64,000 nt of DNA from contig NZ_JALPVJ010000002.1 of NCBI RefSeq assembly GCF_023544445.1, positions 434,001 through 498,000 of the forward strand, written 5' to 3'. Below, piece after piece: positions 60,146-64,000 of the stretch. Origin of the DNA: Actinoplanes sp. M2I2 (GTDB lineage Bacteria > Actinomycetota > Actinomycetes > Mycobacteriales > Micromonosporaceae). How positions within the stretch are numbered: position 1 is the stretch's first letter; the number at the start of each line of letters is the position of its first letter. A program made the translations under genes and the position numbers. The notes under the pieces were generated by a model. That model was not told the DNA's origin. It worked only from the letters and a program-made list of their open reading frames with translations, and searched no databases.

Positions 60146-60720
60146 TTTTGTCCTTCGTGGGGCCAGTGGCGCAGCAGGGCGTCGAGCGCGTCGAGGATGC
60201 GCTCCCAGGACTGCTGCGGGCCGGGTCGGCTGTGGTCGAAGCTGCCGCCGAGCTCCTGGGTGATGTAGCCGTGGAAGACGCTGCCGATCAGCCGTACCGC
60301 ATGGGTCTGGTCGGGCTCGGTCAGCTGGTAGCCGCGCAGGATGGCCCGCATCATGGCCGCGTGCCGGGGCCCGGCGCCGGCCAGGGCCGTCTCGTGATCG
60401 AACCGCATCTGCGCGGCGGTGTAGCGGCCCGGATGCTCCCGGGCGTAGTCGCGGTAGGTGGTGCCCAGCGCGACCAGCGCGTCCCGGCCCGCCCGGCCGG
60501 CCAGGGCGGCGGCGCCCCGGTCGGCCATCTCTTCCAGGGCCAGCAGGGCGACCCGGGTGCGCAGGTCGTCGGCGTTGCGGACGTGCGAGTAGAGGCTGGC
60601 CACCTGGACCCCGAAGCGCCGCGCGACGGCCGAGGGCGTCACGTGCTCGAAGCCCAGCTCGTCGGCCAGCTCGGCGCCGGCCAGGGTCAGGCGTTCGGCG
60701 GTCAGTCCCACCCGGGTCAT
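60142..60720 (-). CDS. TetR-family regulator coupled to the SGNH hydrolase
   Basis: A 192-residue TetR protein: GAELADELGFEHVTPSAVAR, FGVQVASLYSHVRNADDLRT (helix-turn-helix) and a C-terminal domain with HPGRYTAAQMRFDHETALA, of the WHG-like TetR_C_33 class. ATG at 60720 with AGGAGGGGCC upstream. First gene of the operon with the SGNH hydrolase. Its operator would be the large inverted repeat at 60728-60763. Confidence 0.87.
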   Translation of the reverse strand: MTRVGLTAERLTLAGAELADELGFEHVTPSAVARRFGVQVASLYSHVRNADDLRTRVALLALEEMADRGAAALAGRAGRDALVALGTTYRDYAREHPGRYTAAQMRFDHETALAGAGPRHAAMMRAILRGYQLTEPDQTHAVRLIGSVFHGYITQELGGSFDHSRPGPQQSWERILDALDALLRHWPHEGQK

Positions 60721-60727
60721 GGCCCCT

Positions 60728-60763
60728 CCTAAGGTTGTTAGGATTAAGCCTAACACCTTTAGG
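60728..60763. promoter_or_regulatory. TetR operator, 15-bp arms
   Basis: CCTAAGGTTGTTAGG (60728-60742) and CCTAACACCTTTAGG (60749-60763) form an inverted repeat with 13 of 15 bases matched, separated by 6 bp. The distal arm overlaps the stop of the neighbouring TetR gene (60759-60761). Confidence 0.65.
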
Positions 60764-61313
60764 ACTTGCGCAGTCCGTCGAGCATGACGTCCAGGTAGCG
60801 GCGGGTGAGGGCCGGGCGTTCGGCCGGTGTGGCGTGCACCGTGGCCGCGAAGACCACGCCACACATCAGGCGCACCACGTCGGCCTGCTCGAGGCCCGGA
60901 CGGATCAGGCCCGCCGTCCGTACCCGGTCGAGCAGTCCGGCGGCCAGGGCGTCCAGGCGGGTCACCAGCTCGCCGGTCTCCGGGAGCTCGTGCGTGGCGG
61001 CGGCGAAGACCGGCTGAACGGCCGCGTCGGCCAGTTGGGCGTCGATGCCGGCGGTCAGGAAACCGGTGAACGCGGCCCAGGCGTCATCGTCGTGGAGAGC
61101 GGCCTCGGCCCGTACGGTCAGGTCCTCCAGGCTCGGCCGGGCCAGCGTCTCGAGCAGCGCCTCGGGGGTGGGGAAGTGGCGGTAGACCGTGGCGACGCCG
61201 ATCGACGCCTCCCGGGCGACCTCGTTGAGCCGCAGCGGACGGTCCGCCGCCAGAAAAGCGCGGCCGGTGTCGACGATGTGCTGCCAGTTGCGGGCGGCGT
61301 CTCTGCGGGTCAC
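60759..61313 (-). CDS. TetR-family regulator divergent from the esterase
   Basis: A 184-residue TetR protein: VDTGRAFLAADRPLRLNEVA, REASIGVATVYRHFPTPEAL (helix-turn-helix), AGLIRPGLEQADVVRLMCGV in the ligand domain. The GTG at 61313 lies seven bases after TATGCT (which overlaps an in-frame ATG at 61325), suggesting leaderless translation from 61313. It is divergent from the esterase gene (61390), with inverted repeats between them. Confidence 0.85.
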   Translation of the reverse strand: MTRRDAARNWQHIVDTGRAFLAADRPLRLNEVAREASIGVATVYRHFPTPEALLETLARPSLEDLTVRAEAALHDDDAWAAFTGFLTAGIDAQLADAAVQPVFAAATHELPETGELVTRLDALAAGLLDRVRTAGLIRPGLEQADVVRLMCGVVFAATVHATPAERPALTRRYLDVMLDGLRKS

Positions 61314-61327
61314 GGTGACCAGCATAA

Positions 61328-61377
61328 CCGGATAACCCATCCGCCTGCTGCTAGGCTGAAGTGGATACGTTATCCGG
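61328..61377. promoter_or_regulatory. Paired operator arms between TetR and esterase genes
   Basis: CCGGATAAC (61328-61336) and GTTATCCGG (61369-61377) are perfect 9-bp inverted repeats. The second also forms GGATA-CGT-TATCC (61363-61375). A TAGGCT box (61352-61357) lies between. Likely target of the TetR above. Confidence 0.6.
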
Positions 61378-61389
61378 GGAGGATTCGGC

Positions 61390-62187
61390 ATGGAGATCGA
61401 CGCGGCGGGGCGGACCCGCACCTACACCCTGATCGAGCCCGACGGCGGGCACGACCGCCTGCTGCTGGTCTTCCACGGCTCCAAGCAGAACGGGGCCAAG
61501 TTCCGGGCCGTCACCGGCGGCGCGTTCGATGCGATCCCCGGCACGGCGGTCGCCTACCTCGACGGCTACCGGGGCAACTGGAACGACGCGCGCACGGCCA
61601 GCCGCTTCCCGGCCCGCCGGGCGGGCGTCGACGACGTGGCCTTCGCCGAGGCGGTGGCCGGGCGGCACGCGGGCGGGCGTCCGGTCTATGCGGCCGGCTA
61701 CTCCAACGGCGGTGGCCTGGTGGTCCGGCTGCTGCACGAGCGCCCCGATCTCGTGGCCGGGGCGACGATCATCGCGGCCCAGCAACCCGCGCCCTCGAAC
61801 CTCCTCGTGCCCGGGCGCCCGGTCGTGCCCCGGCCGGTGCTGCTCCTGCACGGCACGAGCGACCGGATCGTTCCGTACGAGGGTGGCGAGATGGCGGCCT
61901 GGGCCCGCTTCGTCTTCCAGGTCGGCGGCGACATGCTCTCCGCCCCCGGCACCGCCGCCTATTTCGCGGAGCGCAACGGCATCACCGCGCCGCCCACGAC
62001 GGCCGAGGTGTCCGCCTCGGTCAGCCGCACCGACTACCGCGAGGACGGGCACGCGCCGGTCCGGCTCTACACCCTGCGCGGCGGCGGCCACACCATCCCG
62101 GGGCCGCACCCCGGGCCCCGGCTGGCCGGGCCGACCAACCGGGACATCGCCACCACCGAGGTGATGGCCGACTTCCTCTGGCGCTGA
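61390..62187 (+). CDS. Alpha/beta-hydrolase esterase (CE1/PHB depolymerase-like)
   Basis: A 265-residue hydrolase: VFHGSKQNGAKFRAVTGG (oxyanion hole), AGYSNGGGLVVRLLHE (nucleophile Ser in GYSNGG), LHGTSDRIVPYEGGEM (acid Asp region) and GGGHTIPGPH (catalytic His). The core resembles feruloyl esterases and PHB depolymerases. No signal peptide. RBS GGGGAGGA upstream of ATG at 61390. Control by the divergent TetR, presumably induced by an ester or phenolic substrate. Confidence 0.85.
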   Translation: MEIDAAGRTRTYTLIEPDGGHDRLLLVFHGSKQNGAKFRAVTGGAFDAIPGTAVAYLDGYRGNWNDARTASRFPARRAGVDDVAFAEAVAGRHAGGRPVYAAGYSNGGGLVVRLLHERPDLVAGATIIAAQQPAPSNLLVPGRPVVPRPVLLLHGTSDRIVPYEGGEMAAWARFVFQVGGDMLSAPGTAAYFAERNGITAPPTTAEVSASVSRTDYREDGHAPVRLYTLRGGGHTIPGPHPGPRLAGPTNRDIATTEVMADFLWR

Positions 62188-62228
62188 GCGCTCAGGCCGG
62201 CCACCGCAGCCTGGACGGCCGTGGTGTC

Positions 62229-62292
62229 CTAGGTATACCTAGACCGCCCGCACGTACCGTCTAAACCGTCCTGACCTGCGAAGATAGGTCAG
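62229..62292. promoter_or_regulatory. Two palindromes downstream of the esterase
   Basis: CTAGGTATACCTAG (62229-62242) is a perfect 14-bp palindrome. CTGACCT (62271-62277) and AGGTCAG (62286-62292) form a 7-bp stem with an 8-base loop. They may be operators for the next gene or transcription signals; the text alone does not decide. Confidence 0.45.
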
Positions 62293-62361
62293 TGCTTCCG
62301 ATGTGGCAGCTGCCTGACCGGCCGAGGATGGATCTATCACCGGCTGACGAAGGAGCAAGTC

Positions 62362-62553
62362 ATGTTGATGCACCCCGACCTGATGCTGAGCCTGGCCAAC
62401 GACCGGCACCGCGAGCTGGTGGCCGAGTCGGAGCGGGCCCACCTGCTCGCCGGCGCCCGGGTGGCCCGCCGGGCCCGCCGAGCGCTCAAAGCGAAGGAGC
62501 CCACCGGTAACCTGGCGTCGTGCGAACGATCCGTGGCGGTGCCGGCCCGGTGA
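62362..62553 (+). CDS. Small basic protein coupled to the ATPase regulator
   Basis: A 63-residue protein, MLMHPDLMLSLANDRHRELV and then Ala/Arg-rich (GARVARRARRALKAKEPTG). It matches no family I recognise. The ribosome binding site AAGGAG is ideal (seven bases before ATG). Its stop TGA overlaps the start ATG of the downstream regulator (TGATG), so translation is coupled. The Arg-rich C-terminal half could bind RNA or DNA. Confidence 0.6.
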   Translation: MLMHPDLMLSLANDRHRELVAESERAHLLAGARVARRARRALKAKEPTGNLASCERSVAVPAR

Positions 62554-64000
62554 TGATCGGCCGCGAGAGCGAGCTGCGCCGGTTGGCGCGGCTCGCTTCG
62601 GCGCGGGAACCGGCGGTCGCGATCATCGCGGGGGAGCCCGGCATCGGCAAGACCCGGCTGGTGCGCGAGCTGCTGGCCACCGTGCCGGCCGAGACCGTGG
62701 TCCTGGTCGGCCAGGCCGAGCCCGGCTCGCTGTCCCGGCCGTACGAGGTGCTCCTGGACGCCGTCGACGGCCGGCCCGGGGTCGACGAGGAACAGCTGGC
62801 GGCCCTGGCCGACGCGAGTCGCAGCCCGGTCGAGCGCCTGCACTCGGGTCTGGCCGTGCTGGCCGGACTGATCGGCGACGCGCCCGCGATCCTCGTCTTC
62901 GAGGACCTGCACTGGGCCGACTCGGAGAGCGCGGCGCTGTTCGAGCGGATCGCCGACCAGCGTGGCCCGCGGCTGCTCATCGGCACATACCGGCCGGACG
63001 AGGTGACCCACCGGCAGCCGGCGGCCGCCCTGCTGGCCCGGCTGGAGCGCCGGCACGCCGTCACCCACGTCCGCCTGGACCGCTTCACCCCGTCGCAGAC
63101 CGCCGCGTTCCTGGCCTCGGTGACCGGCACCCCGGCGCCGCTGCGGGCCGCGACGGCCCTGCACCACCGCACCGGCGGCAACCCGTTCTTCCTCGAGGAG
63201 CTGCTGCGCGCGCTGCCCGGCCACGATCTCGAGGCGCTGGTCGACCAGCCGCTGCCGTGGAGCCTGGCCGACGTCCTGCGCCGCCAGGTCGACGACCTCG
63301 ACCCGGTCAGCCACCGGATCGTCGAGGCGGCCTCCGTGCTCGGCCACCGCATCCCGTTCGATCTGCTGGCCGGTGTGGCCGGCGCAGGCGAGGACGAGCT
63401 CATCGCCGTGCTGCGCGACCTGGTCACCCGGGGGGTGCTGGTCGAGTCGGGGGAGGACGAGTTCGCCTTCCGGCACGCGCTGGTCCGCGAGGCGATCGCC
63501 GGTCAGATGCTCGGCCGCCAGCGCCGGCGGCTGCACGAGGCGGCGCTGGACGTGCTGCTCGGCGGCGGCGCGTCCGACCCGGCCATGGTGGCCCATCACG
63601 CCCGGGGCGCCGGCCGCTACGACGATCTGGTCGCCGCGGCCCGCGGCGGGGCGGCGCTGTATCTCTCCATCGGCTCGGCCTACCAGGCCCTGCAGCTGGC
63701 CGAGATGGGTCTCGACGAGGTCTCCGACGACGTCGAGCTGCTGGGGGCGGCGGCCCGGGCGGCGTGGCTGGCTGGCCTGCTGGACGACGCGCTGCGGTAC
63801 GCCCGGCACTGGCGGGAGCTCGCCGTCGCCCCGACCGACCGCGCCGAGTCGCTCTACCTGCTGGTCCGGCTGGCCTGGGAGTCGCGCGAGTTCGCGAGCA
63901 TGCGGGCCCTGACGCACGACATCGAGACCCTGGTCGCCCAGCTCCCGCCGGGCGACGGTCAGGCCCGCGCGATGACGGCCATCGCCCAGTCGGCCAACCT
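62553..64000 (+). CDS. LAL-type (AAA/LuxR) ATPase transcriptional regulator, N-terminal part
   Basis: Partial: 482 visible codons, with the 3' end beyond the window. The N-terminal AAA domain carries the P-loop AGEPGIGKTRLV and LVFEDLHWADSESA (Walker B) and HRTGGNPFFLEELLRAL. Winged-helix-like and helical repeats follow (LGHRIPFDLLAGVAG, QLAEMGLDEV). Large LAL/MalT-like regulators usually end in a LuxR helix-turn-helix, not visible here. The start is ATG at 62553 (GTG at 62550 also possible) overlapping the upstream small gene's stop. Confidence 0.82.
   Translation, partial: MIGRESELRRLARLASAREPAVAIIAGEPGIGKTRLVRELLATVPAETVVLVGQAEPGSLSRPYEVLLDAVDGRPGVDEEQLAALADASRSPVERLHSGLAVLAGLIGDAPAILVFEDLHWADSESAALFERIADQRGPRLLIGTYRPDEVTHRQPAAALLARLERRHAVTHVRLDRFTPSQTAAFLASVTGTPAPLRAATALHHRTGGNPFFLEELLRALPGHDLEALVDQPLPWSLADVLRRQVDDLDPVSHRIVEAASVLGHRIPFDLLAGVAGAGEDELIAVLRDLVTRGVLVESGEDEFAFRHALVREAIAGQMLGRQRRRLHEAALDVLLGGGASDPAMVAHHARGAGRYDDLVAAARGGAALYLSIGSAYQALQLAEMGLDEVSDDVELLGAAARAAWLAGLLDDALRYARHWRELAVAPTDRAESLYLLVRLAWESREFASMRALTHDIETLVAQLPPGDGQARAMTAIAQSAN

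Overview
The window is very GC-rich actinomycete chromosome. Supporting signs are the GTG starts, many starts with no leader, SigE-family ECF sigma factors, Methyltransf_19, YiaA/B and DUF302 proteins, and a perfect CebR box. The gene style fits Micromonosporaceae (an Actinoplanes-like organism), but this is inferred from family content and not from a marker gene. I see no rRNA, tRNA, IS element, phage gene, CRISPR array or origin. It reads as an ordinary chromosome arm rich in small regulator-plus-enzyme units.

Layout. 1-5.1 kb: the 5' part of a rifampin phosphotransferase-like gene behind a rifamycin-associated element (RAE), a YiaA/B membrane protein, an XRE regulator and a GH2 beta-galactosidase. 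5.3-10.3 kb: an orphan protein, a TetR-glycosyltransferase operon, a decayed gene, and a TetR divergent from a quinone-reductase-like enzyme. 10.3-15.7 kb: an ECF sigma/anti-sigma-like pair, an acetyltransferase, a two-component system, a CPBP protease and a DUF302 protein. 16-22.3 kb: a sugar-porter MFS protein, a second ECF sigma gene paired with a LytR_C-domain protein, and two divergent regulator/enzyme pairs. 22.3-29.7 kb: a seven-gene catabolic island (DUF4387, AtuA, FAD dehydrogenase, 2-hydroxyacid dehydrogenase and MFS facing a GntR and a tartrate/isopropylmalate dehydrogenase-like enzyme). 29.7-32.3 kb: a STAND ATPase with TPRs. 32.4-36.4 kb: an operon of GAF-LuxR regulator, class II aldolase, HAD phosphatase, DhaL and DhaK. 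36.5-50.3 kb: a methyltransferase, LysR/SDR pairs, a DEAD-box helicase, a GGDEF-EAL protein, MarR/polyprenyl synthase, a Tat-exported PhoX-like protein and ArsR/SRPBCC. 50.3-64 kb: a pentapeptide protein, a drug-type MFS exporter with TetR, ThrE, a secreted GH3-CBM2 beta-glucosidase under a CebR box, a secreted RCC1 propeller, an SGNH hydrolase, TetR/esterase units, and the start of a large ATPase regulator preceded by a tiny coupled gene.

Themes. First, most enzymes sit beside their own one-component regulator, and nearly every divergent gap holds a readable inverted repeat that is probably the operator. Second, at least twelve genes begin 6-7 nt after a TANNNT box and lack a ribosome binding site, which indicates leaderless transcripts. 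Third, four genes end in tandem repeats whose unit starts at or next to the stop codon. Fourth, two operons look like undescribed catabolic pathways: the AtuA/DUF4387 hydroxyacid island and the aldolase-phosphatase-DhaLK operon. Coordinates and starts were assigned by reading codons and upstream signals. No database search was run, so family names rest on recognised motifs.
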